The notes: generated by a model from the sequence alone, not told the origin. 64,000 bases of DNA from Cyclaneusma minus (GCA_037179335.1 JAKZHN010000009.1:62001-126000), one strand, 5' to 3'. Counted from the first letter of the stretch, positions 1 through 14,455 are shown. Program-made: numbers and translations.

Positions 1-370
1 AAACTATATTATTATTTTTAAAATTGCTAATTTTTGGAAATTAAATTATTTCAATTATAATAAAAATTAAGAAATTTGCGTAATTGGCATAAATAAATAT
101 TAAATTAAAAAAAATTAAAAAAAATTAAACCGTTTTAAAGCTGCAAAACATAGAATTTACAATTAAGCCAGAAAATTCGCGAAAAAAAAACCACGAAAAA
201 GCGAATAAAAAGCTTAAAAATGCGCAAAGCAGAATTTAAATTTAAAGGGCCATTAATAGCGGCGGAAAAAAAAGTATAAAGCCTTATTTAAATATTACGG
301 CTATATTAAAAGGAATTACGTAAATTAACGCAAGGGTAATAGACAAAATAAATAAAGCTAAAAAATTAAA
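1..370. repeat. AT-rich relic at the left edge
   Basis: The first ~370 bases are extremely rich in A and T with runs of AAAA and TTAAA, and no frame stays open. The composition changes sharply to normal at about 370, where a GC-rich stretch with a small palindrome-like segment (GGGGGTCTGGC ... CCCCGACC) begins. This is what a repeat degraded by repeat-induced point mutation looks like in ascomycetes. RIP is an inference from composition, and I cannot name the element. Confidence 0.45.
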
Positions 371-929
371 AGGGACGGGGGTCTGGCTATTTTAAATAGC
401 TGGCTAAATCCCCGACCGGTCGCTTAGAGCGCTAGCGTGTAAACAAACAGTTACGGAGGAACCTTCCTCCGAAAGGGGCCGAAGCCCCGTAACACCGAAC
501 CACAGGCCCAAGCTGCTGCAAGCGTTGCGCTTCTAATATCTTTTTTGAAACTGACAAATACAGGTGGGTGATTTCGATTTGGGGACTGAGCACACGTGTG
601 TTGAGTTGAGCATGGCCTTTGCTCCGGTGGTTTGTCCCGGTGGTCTTCAGGGGAATCAAAATCTCCGAGACTCTCTCGGCGTTTTATCAGTGCCTTTATA
701 CATCTTCAAGTATCCCTTCTTGTATCTCATTCCTATCGCTATCCTCATCCTCACACCGACAGTCCTTAAAAGAAAACCAGTCGTTCTTTGATTCTATACT
801 TCTCTCGCTCTGCTCATTTCACACTCTCTTCACTCTATCACTCTCTCACCTATTCATACCCTTCCGTTCTCAAGTTGATACTTGAGTATACTCCCGGAAT
901 CTGAGTGGCTTTTATAGGACTATTACACG

Positions 930-2636
<1,707 letters not shown>

Positions 2637-3763
2637 AATTATAGCTTTGTATGGGCAGTTTCTTGAATTCTCTGGCAGGAACATGGAAGGAAAAATTCGA
2701 TGTAAAGTTTTAGGACATATTGGTTTTTTTGGTTCTGTACATATTTGCTCTTGTGGTTTTCGGAATACCGAGGTTGGAATTCTGCTTTGCTTGGGGGTCA
2801 ATGATGTCTAATGGCGCAGGATAACGCCGAATGATGGAATGAATGTATGCAGATCGTGGCAGACTGACGGGCTCGGAACGATTCATGGGCTCTATGCTCA
2901 ATCTTTCTCTGGAGTTCTAAAAGTCGTCTTGGGCTAGGCCCTGGCAGGAGTGGGTTTGCTTATTTTATCATACCTAGTTCGTATCATTTAATTCAAATTT
3001 TTAATTTCGGCACGGCATTTTAGAGAATGGAAGAATAGTGCGTCGTAATTTACTGCTTGTGACAGTGTTGGGGGATCTAAACGCTACAATCTCATCTATA
3101 GACTGAATATACTAGATTCAGGGGTAAGCTTGGAACCCCTTGTAATACGGGTCGGGTATAGGTTTGAAGGTATTTTTCTGAAAATTTGGGACTTGTTGTG
3201 GGGGGATTTTTAGGAAATATTGAATAACCTAGAATTTCAAAATTTTAAGACTGAGATCCGTAAACCCTATGTATTTGAGTGCCCCTTGCTCTCGCCAAAA
3301 GTCTTTCGGGATTTTTAGGGATTTTCCAAAGCCGAATCGGGTAAGGCATCAAATATCAACTATTTTTGGTGGTAGCACGTGATCAATGCCTTAATCTAAA
3401 TCTACGTAATATCTAGACATCTAATCTGAGCCTCGCTTAGATTTTTTAGATAACCTATCTAAATAATTCTTAGATTCTTAGATTCCAATTTCCCCCACAC
3501 TGGCTTGTGTATTTCTATGATTCAATCGGTCTGTGATCAATCATGGCAGGACAGCAGATATGTATTTTATCAAATATCAATTTTGACGTTTGGATTTTTC
3601 TAACTTTGAGCAAGCTTGGATTGCTCGAACACATCGAGAAATAGATTCGGTTCTGTAATCAGTAACTACCTAGCAACTAGCTCCTAGATACGAAGCCACC
3701 CTTGATTCCCATCCTCCAGTCATATTCCATTTCAATCAGGATCAACGCATCCGTCGCACCAAC
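2637..3763. other. Intergenic, convergent ends of peroxidase and hda1
   Basis: Apart from the hAT-like element I see no gene here. It should hold the 3' ends of both neighbours. Confidence 0.6.
3063..3502. mobile_element. hAT-like miniature element (440 bases, no coding capacity)
   Basis: The left end starts CAGTGTTGGGGGA and the right end, read inward, starts CAGTGTGGGGGAA. These are imperfect terminal inverted repeats of the hAT style. The bases just outside are GCTTGTGA (3055-3062) and GCTTGTGT (3503-3510), an 8-base target duplication matching at 7 of 8 positions, which is the hAT length. The interior is AT-rich with many TCTAA/TTAGA words and has no reading frame of note. It sits between the convergent ends of the peroxidase gene and hda1. 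Confidence 0.7.
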
Positions 3764-6069
3764 TCAGCTTTTGACTCGCTCACTTTCTCCCTCCTCGCCA
3801 TCGCCTTCGCTCGATCCCTCACCACACATCGAAGATACCCATTCCAGGGCCTCCTTCTGATGCTTGCTCATCATCTTCGCCACGCCGGCCTGATCACTCC
3901 TAACAACCATGCCATACCTGCTCCTCATAGCTCTGTGCGATTCAGCTTCACTTTCCCAGCAAGGATGCATGTCATCAACATAGATGCGAGAGTGTTCTCT
4001 GTACCACGGGGCTAGATAGATGTCGATTTCGGACTTGACTGCTCGGAGCGTTCCGTTGACGAAAGATAGGATGGCAGAAACTTTCTTCTTGGTGTCTGCA
4101 GAGTTGTTAGTAAATACCACGGTCAACGGAAACAGAGAGGCTGGAAGGCATGGGCATTACCTCGATTCATCAGCAGTTGTCTGATGCCCATATACGAGTT
4201 TCCGACGCCCATGAGCACAATGTCGGTTGCCTCGCTTATTTCTAGGTGGTTGTCCCAGAGGAAGCATAAAAGCTCCTTGAGTAAATCCTGCAGCTCTTCG
4301 TCGTCGAGACGGTCGTTCCAGGCAAGTCGGTCGTCCGTGTGGTTGCCATCCATGCGTACGTTAATGTCAATCACTCCGTACTTGTTCGTTACCGCCCAAT
4401 CAATGTAGGGCATAACGGTGTCCTTCACCCACGCATTGTGCAACTCCAGAGAAGTGTCCTTGGGGTCCGGTTGGGCCAAGAGCTCGGGAGGGTCGTGGAT
4501 GACAACTAGTATCTTCGAAGCAGTGTAGAGTTGTTTGGTTGCAAGGACTTGGCGCTCGAAGACCTTGTAGAGTCTTTCACGCAACACGGCAATAGGTCTC
4601 ATCTTGTGACGGGTCGCGAGCTCGTTGACTTGGTAGGCGCGGATGATCTTGTCGAGTCTGGTGCCGCCCGCAGATGTGATGTCCGCCTTGTCAAGGAGAC
4701 CTGTACGCATGCACTCCCAGTAGGGGGCGTGAAATTCCTTGACGCGGTTGATGACTCTCATGGCTTCGGGATGCGGTTGGCCAAGAGTCAAACGCTCGGG
4801 AGGCTCGCCCATGAGAGTTTTGGCCACGGCGAGAGCAGATCTCGAAATTGCTCGGAGATTGTAGCCGCCCTCGAGTACCACAGCTAGCTTTCCGTTTGCC
4901 AGAGACATCAGCTGATGCGTCATTTGGGCGTAACATGCAGGAGTTACCCAGCAGCCTCCCAACTCGTCTCCGGCTGCTGCGTCGAAGCCGGCGGAGATGA
5001 TGACAAGATCGGGGTCAAACTCTCGGGCCATGGGCATGACAATCTTCTCAAAGGCCGCCATATACTCGGCATCGCCCATGTCCTGTGAGTGCCAACCAAT
5101 GTTCACATTCTTGCCAAGGCCTCGGTCCTTACCAACACAGTCCAGGTTGCCATCAGGCACGCCATCCTTTTCTGGTCGGCCAGGGTAGAAGGATCCATCA
5201 GCATAGACGTGGGTGGATATGTAGAGAATATTGGGATCCTCGTAGAACATATTCTGGGTCCCATTGCCATGGTGAACGTCCCAATCAAAGATCAGGACTT
5301 TGCGGCAGGTGTCGGGATAGTCTTGTTGGCATACCCTGGCTGCAATAGGTACGTTGTTGAAGATGCAGAATCCCATAGCCTGATCATGCTCCGCGTGATG
5401 TCCTGGAGGTCGGATGACGGCTATGGCGTTCTTGACCTTGCCTGCAACAACGTTCTTGCAAGTTTCGATTGCCCCACCAGCGGCGAGAAGAGAGGCATCG
5501 CACGTGAGGTTGCCAACATAGAGTGAGCGTCGGCCATTGTCCAGAGTGGCTGACATCTGTCGCAGCTCAGCTCCTGACTTCTTGGACAGGCCGTCAACCC
5601 AGTCGTAATGACCCCCTAGGTGCACGGTACAGATCTCGTCTTTCCTCGCATAGCGAGCAGCGATTCGGTACATCCATCGAGTCGGTGAGTCTTTGAGAAT
5701 CTGAAGCAGCTCGGAGTCTGGTCCTCTGTAGATGAGACCACCATCCTTGAAGGCCTTCATAATCACCTCAATCCGTCGAGGGTCCTCTGGGTGAGAGGGA
5801 TTCGCCGAGAAGTCAGCATTGGCATGGAGCTTCATGCGGTCGTCGTAGCAGCAACCAGTGGGGAGGAAGAGGCGTCGCTCATCTACCAGTCCTTGCTCCT
5901 CCATGACCGAGTCTGGAGTGCCGGGGGTATCGTTGGAGCTGGAAATGGGGATCTCGAGGTTGTCCATTTGCAGAAGGACCTTTGGGTCGACAAAGCCGTT
6001 CAAGACTTCTTGGTTCACCAATTCTTCTTCACCACCAGTCATCTCGGTGTCGAAGTCTGTGGGGTCCAT
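3764..6069 (-). CDS. hda1: Class II histone deacetylase Hda1 with C-terminal Arb2 domain
   Basis: Exons 6069-4161 and 4095-3764 (intron 65 bases, branch site TTTACTAAC) give 746 residues, close to yeast Hda1. The deacetylase domain fills roughly residues 60-400. RPPGHHAEHD carries the His-His pair at about 224-225; FDWDVHHGNGTQ carries the zinc-binding Asp and His; ISAGFDAAAGDELGG and LEGGYNL complete the active site. The second half (about 440-700, with VVIHDPPELLAQPDP and MGVGNSYMG) is the Arb2-type domain used for partner and nucleosome binding in Hda1 complexes. The ATG at 6069 was chosen because its context is AACATGG and the frame upstream offers only a non-ATG start. The enzyme removes acetyl groups from histone tails in the nucleus and represses transcription. 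All catalytic residues I can check are present. Confidence 0.93.
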
Positions 6070-7083
6070 GTTGTTGAGTGGCCGTGATTTGCAATTTGGC
6101 AGGAAGACAACAACATCAAGTGAAGTACATCCAATGCATCGGCGGTTCACAAATGATAGATACTCTTAGATCAGGCCCGGTCAGCAGGTCCCGGTCAGCT
6201 TCTCACGGGTATAGTCAAGCCGGAGTCGATAAAGTGACTTCCAAAAGGGCGCCCTGTTCGCCTCTTACAGTTCCCCAATTCAATTACCTGCATAGATTTA
6301 TGTGGACAGCTAAATCAACAGCGACTATTTCCAATACTGTTCGTCTTCACGGCTCGACAGGGCTCTGCCACGGCTCTGCCACTTCAGGCGCAGAGGGACG
6401 GTGGCGGAGAAAGGGGAAATGGTCTTTCGGAGAGAAATGAGCATAAAGAGGATGGGGCTGCAACAGTGCCGGTCGGTATGTTGCCAAGCTAACCGACGGT
6501 TATGCTTGGTTGTGTGAGGGTTGGCCTGTGAAGAGACAATTGAGGAACGCGGGTGGTTCATTGAAGGCCAATTCACATCGAAAATGGGTTCAATGCCTCA
6601 GGCAAGCATAGAACTTTGGTGTGCATCGAGTGAACCATGGATGGTCTTGGAGCTTCAACCGTTTCTTTACTCTCTTCTTTGGCTTGTTGCATGTTGCCGT
6701 TATACAAGAAACGGGGCTTTGGATTTTTTTGGAGTCTGTCTGGGTGTATGGAAGACGGCGGCTTTTGTAACGACTAAGTTAGACAACATGGCTTGGCGTT
6801 TGTCTGACGGAATAAAGACGGCCCGCTCGACGCGACTTTTGATCTCTCCGCGTTCTGGGGGGCTCTATCGCTCCCATCCTGCGTGCCAATCCGTTGACCA
6901 CTGCTAGATAGGGCGGCAGTCAAGCTGTGTCAAGCTTTCTAAAACAGAAAGAGCAAACCATGATGGACCGGGGACGGGACAGAAGGTTAGTCGCACCTGC
7001 CCAAGCTGCATTTGTGCCGTCGTTGCGTTGCTTCAATGTTCATCGAACTCTCACGCTTCACCTCACTTAACCAATCTCCCGCA
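6070..7083. other. Divergent intergenic region between hda1 and the SR-rich gene
   Basis: About 1 kb with only short shadow frames. It should contain both promoters and 5' leaders. I see no RNA gene. Confidence 0.5.
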
Positions 7084-9220
7084 ATGGCGCCGCCGCCGAG
7101 AGCCTCGCGCGGTGGGGACGCTCCGGGCAAAGTCGACGACTCGCTTGAGCTTTGCTACGACGAGGCGCCTGGTCAAGCGCAGCAGCCTGCCACGCCGAGA
7201 TTGAAAAAGTTAATGAGCTTGCAGGCCTGTGTCAGTGCCAGAGCCAGGCAGAGTTCTCATCCCTCCCATCCACCATCAAACCTCAATTCCTCTGCTGCCC
7301 CAATGTGGTCCCGTTCACCCACGCACATGGGGCCGCCCAGGGCGCGTCCAGATTTGATCCTCGACTACGACAGAAGTAAGCTGACTGAATCTGCAATGCT
7401 AGATACGATTCTCGTGGAGATGGTGAAGTAACCTTTCTAGGCTCCGGTGAATCCTACCGACCTTCAAACCGGCCCCGCTCCCCCAGACCTCGATCTCCGC
7501 CCCGCGCACTCGCAGACACCTACCGTGGTGACAGAGACAGATATCGCTCTCCTCCTCGAAGAGAAAGAGCCCGCACTCCCCCACGCTCCTGGGCCAGGTC
7601 ACCACCCATGGCGGGCGATAGCTACCACCCAGGAGGCCGCGATCGCTCTCCGCCACGACACCGCTCAAGAACACCCGATCTATTTCGAGGCAGAGACCGT
7701 ACGCCTGCTCGAGATAAGCCAGATTGGAGGGCGAGAGAAAGATCCAGGTCTCGAGCCAGATCCCCATACAGGCCAAGATCTCCATACAGGGCAAGGTCTC
7801 CGCCCAGACGAAGAACTCCCCCACCTCCCCGAAGATTCTCACCTCGCCGGGATGATGATAGAAGAGAACGTGAACGTGAACGTAGTGTAATGAGGGATAG
7901 CTACGGCTCAAGAGACACAAGGTTCGTGGTCTTCTGTAGCCTGGTGCGCATATGCTTGAACTATTCAACTAACTGCACAGGAAACGCTCTCGCTCGCCAT
8001 TTGACAGAGACAGGGAGAGGAACAGAATCCCAGTACGCGAAAGAACCCCTCTTTCGGCCAGGCCGTCACCCCCGCCAGGCCCTCGAGGAACATGGCGCGG
8101 AAGATCAAGGAGTCCTCCTCGCCGCGATGAACGAGGCCCGCCATCCAATACTTGGAGGCGCAGATCCCCATCGCCTCATCCACGAGAAGACATATCCTCT
8201 GTGCATACGTCTGGCACCAACTCCCGCCGTTCATCTCCTCCTATTCATCCTAGCCGCCTTCCATTAACGCAGAGTGCTATGCGGGAGGAATACACGAGGC
8301 CAAGATCCCCACCGCCCCGCGAACGGTCCCCTATCAGCCATCCGACTTCCACCAGAGAGTCGACAAGGTCAACCCCGAGGGAGCAGTCGCCTGTCCGATC
8401 TAAGCCTCAGCCTCGAGACCTGGAATTGTCCCCTAAGACACGATCACCACCTCGCGGCCCTGCGAGCTACAAGCCCCCATCCGGACCTAGTCTTGCTCGA
8501 AACGTTACGAGCCCCGCGATGTTCACCAGGCATTCTCCTAACCGGGTCTTATCTACTCCTGTGCCCATGCAAAGAGCGGAGACTGCAGGTGGCATTGCCC
8601 CTCCATCCGGACCTCGCGGATATGGTGCTCCTCCACGAGGCCCTCGCGGATCTTTTGTCTCGAATGACCGACCACCACGCCCTGAAGGTCCCCCGTCTGG
8701 TCCCAGCTGGGGCGGTGGTATGCCCAGTCGCGCGCCTTCCACCGGCCCTCCAACCGCACCAGCTACGACCCCAGCATCAGGACCCAGCGGTATACCCACC
8801 GGACCTCGCTCAGCTTCTTCCACCCACCCAGCCGCATGGGGCAATGCACCTCCCCGCGCATCCTTCTCATCAACAAGCAACACATACCCACGCACCCAAC
8901 GCTTCGACGCCCCCAGAGCGCCCGCAGTCCCCTACGTACACCCAGCTCTGCAAAACCTACCTCGCATCATCCCCGGCGGCCAAAAAGACCCCACCGCCTC
9001 CGGTCTCCCCCTCGACATCCAAGCCCGCCTGAAGCGAACCGAAGACGAAGCCGAGAAACTCCGCGAAGAGCTTCGCATCAAGGAAGAAAAGATGAGGAAG
9101 GGATTGAAACTCTGGAACAAGCTGGAGCGCGAGTCGGCTTCTATGGGTCTGAGGAGCGAGATTAGTGAGAGGCAGGTGAGGATTATGGCTGGTGAGGGTG
9201 TTGGGGGTGCTGCGTTCTAG
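7084..9220 (+). CDS. Arginine/serine- and proline-rich protein with C-terminal coiled coil
   Basis: Exons 7084-7375, 7441-7921 and 7981-9220 give 670 residues. The middle (about residues 98-330) is packed with RS, SP and RD repeats such as RSPRPRSPPR and RERSRSRARSPYRPRSPYR, like SR repetitive-matrix proteins that work in nuclear RNA processing. Residues ~330-590 are Pro/Gly/Ser-rich and disordered. The end, from LPLDIQARLKRTEDEAEKL to SERQVRIMAGEG, is a charged helix likely to form a coiled coil. No RRM is visible, so an RNA-related role is inferred from composition only. The two introns keep one open frame throughout, but the first ~97 residues are low complexity. Another frame over 7152-7379 also looks protein-like (it contains EIEKVNELAGL), so the N-terminus is the least certain part. 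Confidence 0.7.
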
Positions 9221-10203
9221 GAGACGACGACCTGATTTATCGCGTGAATCGAACCGAATAGCGCGGTTTCCGCGAAATACCTAGTAGGGCATCAGCGAGG
9301 AGTTCGGGAGTGTTTTGCGATGGACCCAAACGTTGTGGGAATAGTAGGAATAGGTTTCGGTAATGATTGAAGTAGCGAGAGAATACAAGTCTTGTGATAA
9401 ATACCTACGGTTGGAAAGAAGACAATGGCCTTCAATCTGCCTTTGCGAGATATCGGTGACTGTGACTGCTGGGAAAGTTGCGAGTTAGAGATTGGAAGAT
9501 TTAGGCATGCCTTGTTTGTTGTCTCTGCAACTTGAAGGACCATGCAAGATCTAAGTATTGGATTTGATGAGTATCGTTCCCTACCTAAACCCTATCAAAT
9601 ACACAGCGCACTCCAAGTTGTTGGCGCTGAGCAAATTGATGGCCGCAGAGAAGTCACAACAGCCAAGACGTTTCTCGCCTCGCCATCGATCACCACACCA
9701 ATTCATGGATCACAGGTTCAGAAAGTTAGATGGTTGATTGTGTGTATTCCTATTCTAGCCCATGCCAGGGCAGACCTAGAGAGAAAAAAAGACCTAGCAA
9801 TATCTATGGTGAGTTAAGCAAGTATGCGATTAGAGCCGCCGGCAAGAATGCCGCGCCCAGAAAAGACGAACGCGAGAAACAACCTCCCCATGTTGAGAAG
9901 ACACGCGACTCCCCACAAGAGGAAGACAAGCGACATATTAGTGTGTGGGGAGGAAAAGAAACGAAACATAGCATCCTCCTCAACGAAGAAACCAACAGGG
10001 ACCGAAGAGAGCCTTGCTGACGCTCAGAACACATTGCACACCGGCCTCGATCCATCGACAAGCACATCTCCCAGCGTGGTCCAAGGACCTCAGATTGAAT
10101 CAGACTAACGGCGTGGGACCACCACAGGTGTAGAAGAGATAGTACTGCTCGCCGACATGATTCAGGATGACGCGGACGGTGAATGTTGCTTCAGGCTGTT
10201 CGA
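9221..10203. other. Intergenic, convergent
   Basis: Lies between the ends of the SR-rich gene and the F-box gene. Several short frames exist but none has a plausible start, intron structure or recognisable product. Confidence 0.5.
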
Positions 10204-11575
10204 TCAGGCATCGTCCGGAAGCTCGTACCAACCGAGGGACATGATGTCGAAACCACCGAGCGCATCTTGCCTAACGTCGTACTGCACAATGTCGGCGCGC
10301 ACAAGCTCTCCGTTGGCCAGCTGACGTCGGAAGTTACGGTCGGGTGCGATGGGGACGTCGAGAATGCCATATCCGGAGGGGTTGTGACGATCGGGAAGAA
10401 TTAGGTCGGCCTCGAAGAAGACGCTCGCCAAAGCATCACCGAAGTGGCTCTTCTCATTCTTGAAGTAAGGTCCCTTCTCTTTAAGAAATGCGACTCTCTC
10501 TGCCTTAGTGGATGTACCCTCGCGCAGATGATAGAGGTCATCAGGTGTCAGTTTCATGACATCGTCGACAGCCGCGAGTTGGGCGTACTCTGATCCCCAA
10601 GCCTCGTCAGCCAGTGCCTCGGGAATGTCGTAAAGATTCGTGGTCGTACGCGCGGGCATACCGGCGACCTGGACGGAGCGGAGGACACCGCGGTAAACAC
10701 GGCCGGCGGGGAAGGTTGTGGCATTATGCTCGTGCCCGGCGAAGCCTTCGTAGTAGCGGCTCCTAATCATGTCGTCCGAAGGGCAAATGTCGTTGGAGAC
10801 GCATTGGCGAAGCATATCATTCAACTCCGCCATTTCGAGGATCTCCTGCAACTTGAAGTGACGGAGGAAGACCATGCGCGGGTCGCGCGTGAAAGGCCTC
10901 GGGGCGCGTAGTCCTTGGCTGACGAACTCGCTAGAATTGAACGCGAGGTCGTAGAGCCACGAGCGGTACATGGCATTGCGGAAGCGCACGATCTCGGTAG
11001 CTGACAAGACTCGGCGACGGTGGAAGTCGAATCGCCAGCGCTCCTGGGGGTAGACATCGGTCCAGCGGTTGACGACACGAATGGCGCTACATGAAAAGTC
11101 AGCAGTCGTTCCGTGAGGTCATGATGAGCCTTGAGGGTCAAACAGATAATCCTGGATCGCTCCCAAAACGCGATCTGGAGGAATCGATTGCAAGAAAACA
11201 GCTGGAATTCGGGGTGTTTCGGACTTACTACATAAGCTTCTTAATGAAGTCCATGGTGAACTCGGGCTGTCGGGTCAAATGCGCGAGTTGCGTTCCATCA
11301 TAAGTCACGAGCTGAACTGCCTCGTGGATGGGGTCGTACTGGGTGGCGATGATGTTGTACAGAGTACGCGCTTTCTGAGGCTCTTCCAATGTCTGCCAAA
11401 CATGGTAGAACCTGCTGTGCGTGCGAAGGAGAGCGCCAAAGTCCCGGATGCTGGATACCTCCTCAAAGATCTTGACGACGATCTCATTCGGAAAGAACTC
11501 GATTCCGGACTCGCGTTCTTTGCCTTTGCCTTTGCCTAGCTGGACTTGCTGGAGGGTAGTCTGAAGAGACTCCAT
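10204..11575 (-). CDS. F-box protein
   Basis: Exons 11575-11229 and 11086-10204 (intron 142 bases) give 409 residues. Residues ~23-60 (IEFFPNEIVVKIFEEVSSI followed by RDFGALLRTHSRF) are an F-box, the motif that docks on Skp1 in SCF ubiquitin ligases. The rest has no repeat class I recognise (no WD40 or LRR periodicity), so the substrate is unknown. The exon join gives YAIRVVNRW and restores the frame. The start ATG at 11575 is the first in frame. It resembles the large, fast-evolving F-box families of filamentous fungi. Confidence 0.75.
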
Positions 11576-12889
11576 CTTAATTGCTGACTGGTGTTGACGA
11601 TTTGATAGAGAAAAGATTGGTGGTCAAACGTAAGAGTGAGAGCGTGGAAGGTGGAAGTGGTAGACTGCTCTGGCCAGTCGTGAAATTTCGAGTGGAGGAG
11701 ACGACGAGAGAACAGACAATTCGAATTGAAGGTTTTGTGGGTGATAATTAGCTCGCCGAGCAGTTGATGCCTCGATACCTCGTATGAAGTTGTCCGGATT
11801 GAAGGGATCACAACCGCAGTGCGGACCGAGAACTCAGTAACAAGAAATCAAATAGACAGTGATCTTGAGCAGTTCGACAACGACCTGAAACGACCGATCT
11901 CGTTGTCGAGAAGAAACAGCACGTAGACTCAGCTTCTAGGCACCCCATCTTTGGGGCTATATGAAGCACAGAAGACGTCTTGCGACGTGCTGTGGGGAGT
12001 GAGAGTCAGCCACTGTGGGCAAACAATCAGTTGAACATGCATGGTGGTGATGGATGTTGAGGGAAGCAGTGACGAACGCCCAGAAAGGTCTATTTAGAGT
12101 TGGCCAAGAGTGCACGGTCCTCTTCGGCGATACAATCTTCCTGGGATCCCTGTCCAGGTTTGGGGGCTGGTCTCGTGATCAGTTTGCTGGGTGGAGATAT
12201 TGGGCCCCTGAGAGTTGGATCCTTTGAACGACTGATTGAGAGGCCTCCCAATGACCAAAAATACTTGTAGCAATCAGGATCGCTCCCGATCAAGACGTAA
12301 AAGCATTCTTGGCTGGGTATATAAGGTCTGGTCACCACGAGCCGGCCCCTGAGAATCAGATCATGCAGGTATCCTGGCAAGACGCAAGTTCCAACTGGGA
12401 CTTCGTAACTTGAAGTCACTGGGTCCTTCGATTTGAATAAAGAATCAAGAGAATTCAGGTGATCAGAAGACATCCAAGAAATTAATAGGGATTCAAGCAA
12501 TTAGGAAATCCAACTAGGAAATCCAACTAGGAAAAGCCCAAGGGATGAAGAAATATCAAATGATAGTAGGGAATACAAAGTACAAACTTTTCCAACTCAG
12601 AAACTGTGTCAAGAGTTTATTGGCTGACGAGCCAGGTTCCCACTCCAAGCCGCCAATAATCGAGTTCCGAAGTGATCGCAGGGCGTAGCTGTCTTAAATA
12701 CCTCCCGACAGTCAGTGAAATCATAATCAAGGACAGTCCAAATGATCGGTTTTGGTCCAGATCGTTGTAGCCGCAACCTCAATAATTGAAGCTGTAACAG
12801 AGAATTCCGGGTGCCGCCCTCCTCGCTCGAGTACATCAATCCTCTGAACCATGAACTCCACGCCCCAAACTCCCAGATATGCATGACGT
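11576..12889. other. Intergenic between the F-box gene and brx1
   Basis: Holds the F-box promoter and the brx1 3' flank. At 12505-12535 a 13-base unit (TAGGAAATCCAAC) is repeated in tandem about twice. The two minus-strand frames here either lack an ATG or lie in what should be the brx1 3' UTR, and I do not call them genes. Confidence 0.5.
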
Positions 12890-13937
12890 TTAGGCAAACA
12901 GCTCGCTGGTGTCCAAAGCATTCTTTGGCTTTCGTGCCCCCTCGGTTCGAAGTCCCAGGTCACCCCTCTTCGCCTTCCGCTCGATCCCCTGCTCCGCGCG
13001 CTGGCCATACCTCCCAGCCTTGCTCCTCCTGATATCCGATCTGATCTGGTTCGGCGACACAAACTCCTTGTTTTCGTAAATCACCGGTCCACCAAAAGAT
13101 CCTTCCAATATGACAATCGGCGTCAGCACAAAGCGAGGGCCAATCTCAACCAAGCTGAGATCCGTCTCTTTCGTCTTTGACGACTTCTTGTCCGCCGCCG
13201 TGTCATCGCCTTCCTCGCCAGGCTTTGGCTTTCCCGGCTCGGATTCTTTGATCTCGTAGCAGCGTATCCAGACCTTTCCATCCGCCAATGTAAAGCCCAT
13301 GACATGGTCGACGAAAGGCTTGGTCTTTCTGGCGCCCTTGGGAACACCAAAGATATGCAGGAAGAGTTCTTTCATAACGCGCAGGTGTGGTTCCTTGTCG
13401 AAGGCAGCATCGAAAGAGAGGATGGGTCGCGATCCCTTCAGACAGTTGCCGGTGAAGTGAAGTTCTTCCATCGTATGTACTTGAGAAGCCGTTAGTCTCA
13501 TCACTCAGCAGGAAGGTATAGTGGAACTGACAATTCTGCATGTGAAACTTGATGGTAGGCCCGTTTGGCGCTTTGCTCATCCAAAGGTACAAGTCCTTGC
13601 CCTTCCGTGCCTCGAAGAAGAACACATTATTGCAGTTGTAGAGTTCGGCCAGCTCGTTCAGCTGGTACAGTTTCGTCTTCGTATCGAGCTTGGCGTCTTT
13701 CCTGCTGTGGGGCAACAGATTGTAGATGTCGTTCAGGAGGTGACGGTGTCTGCGGAATTAATGGTGAGCAAGCAAACTCGAGAGAAAGAATTTGGGCAGG
13801 CTGGCGGGGACGTACCGGTATGTGACGCCTCTCGAAGAGAGAATGAGGACTCGTTGCTTGTTTCTGACTTTGTTTTCGCCCTCGCCATCATCCTTTTGGG
13901 CGCTCCCCTTCGACAACGATTTGTAGACGGACGCCAT
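12890..13937 (-). CDS. brx1: Ribosome biogenesis protein Brx1
   Basis: Exons 13937-13816, 13749-13532 and 13479-12890 give 309 residues, close to the usual ~290-310. The Brix domain runs from about residue 30 to 245: NKQRVLILSSRGVTYRHRHL, then NVFFFEARKGKDLYLWMSKAPNGP, TIKFHMQNLHTMEELHFTGN and CLKGSRPILSFD. Brx1 acts in the nucleolus in assembly of the 60S subunit and 27S rRNA processing. Both exon joins rebuild conserved sequence (TYR/HRHL and QN/LHTM); the last intron uses a GTCAGT donor. The basic tail (residues ~250-309) is typical. Start ATG gives MASVYKSLSKG. Confidence 0.93.
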
Positions 13938-14455
13938 TATTGTATGGTGTGGGTTGAAGTTGTCGGCGCTGTCGCATTCCAGAAAATAATTTCGCCCTTC
14001 TGCACAATGACTTTGCGATAGCGAAATCTTAGCGTCCGCGCCAGCTTATCGGCACCTGACCTTTGATGTCAAATTGACATTCGACATTTGACAGGATGGC
14101 AGTCTTCACTGCCCGCAATGATTTTGTTGATGTTCTTCCCAAACATAACGTTACATATTCTTCGATCCTTTGATTTTTGAGTTCCTCCCCCTGACTTGGA
14201 TCACTTCTCACCATTCGACTTGTCTCCGATACTTGAATTTGTCAATACTAGCTCAGCATCGTGCATGCATCTATTCACTCTTTCATCCATTGATCAATGA
14301 CGCTTCCACCAAACTCTTACTTTTGGTACATGTAAGATTCAATAGCTGCAAAAAAACTATTCCTACAGTAACACATAGCAACAGCTCTCGGATTAAACAT
14401 CCATCAAAGGGTTCATGATTGATACAATAATTCCCCCATTTGCTGCCCATCTACT
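13938..14455. other. Divergent promoter region brx1 / conserved unknown
   Basis: About 520 bases, moderately AT-rich, with no gene seen. Confidence 0.5.

Noticed and set aside
12609..12884. 91-residue minus-strand frame with an ATG
   Set aside because: It starts a few bases after the brx1 stop, in what should be its 3' UTR, and has no recognisable features.
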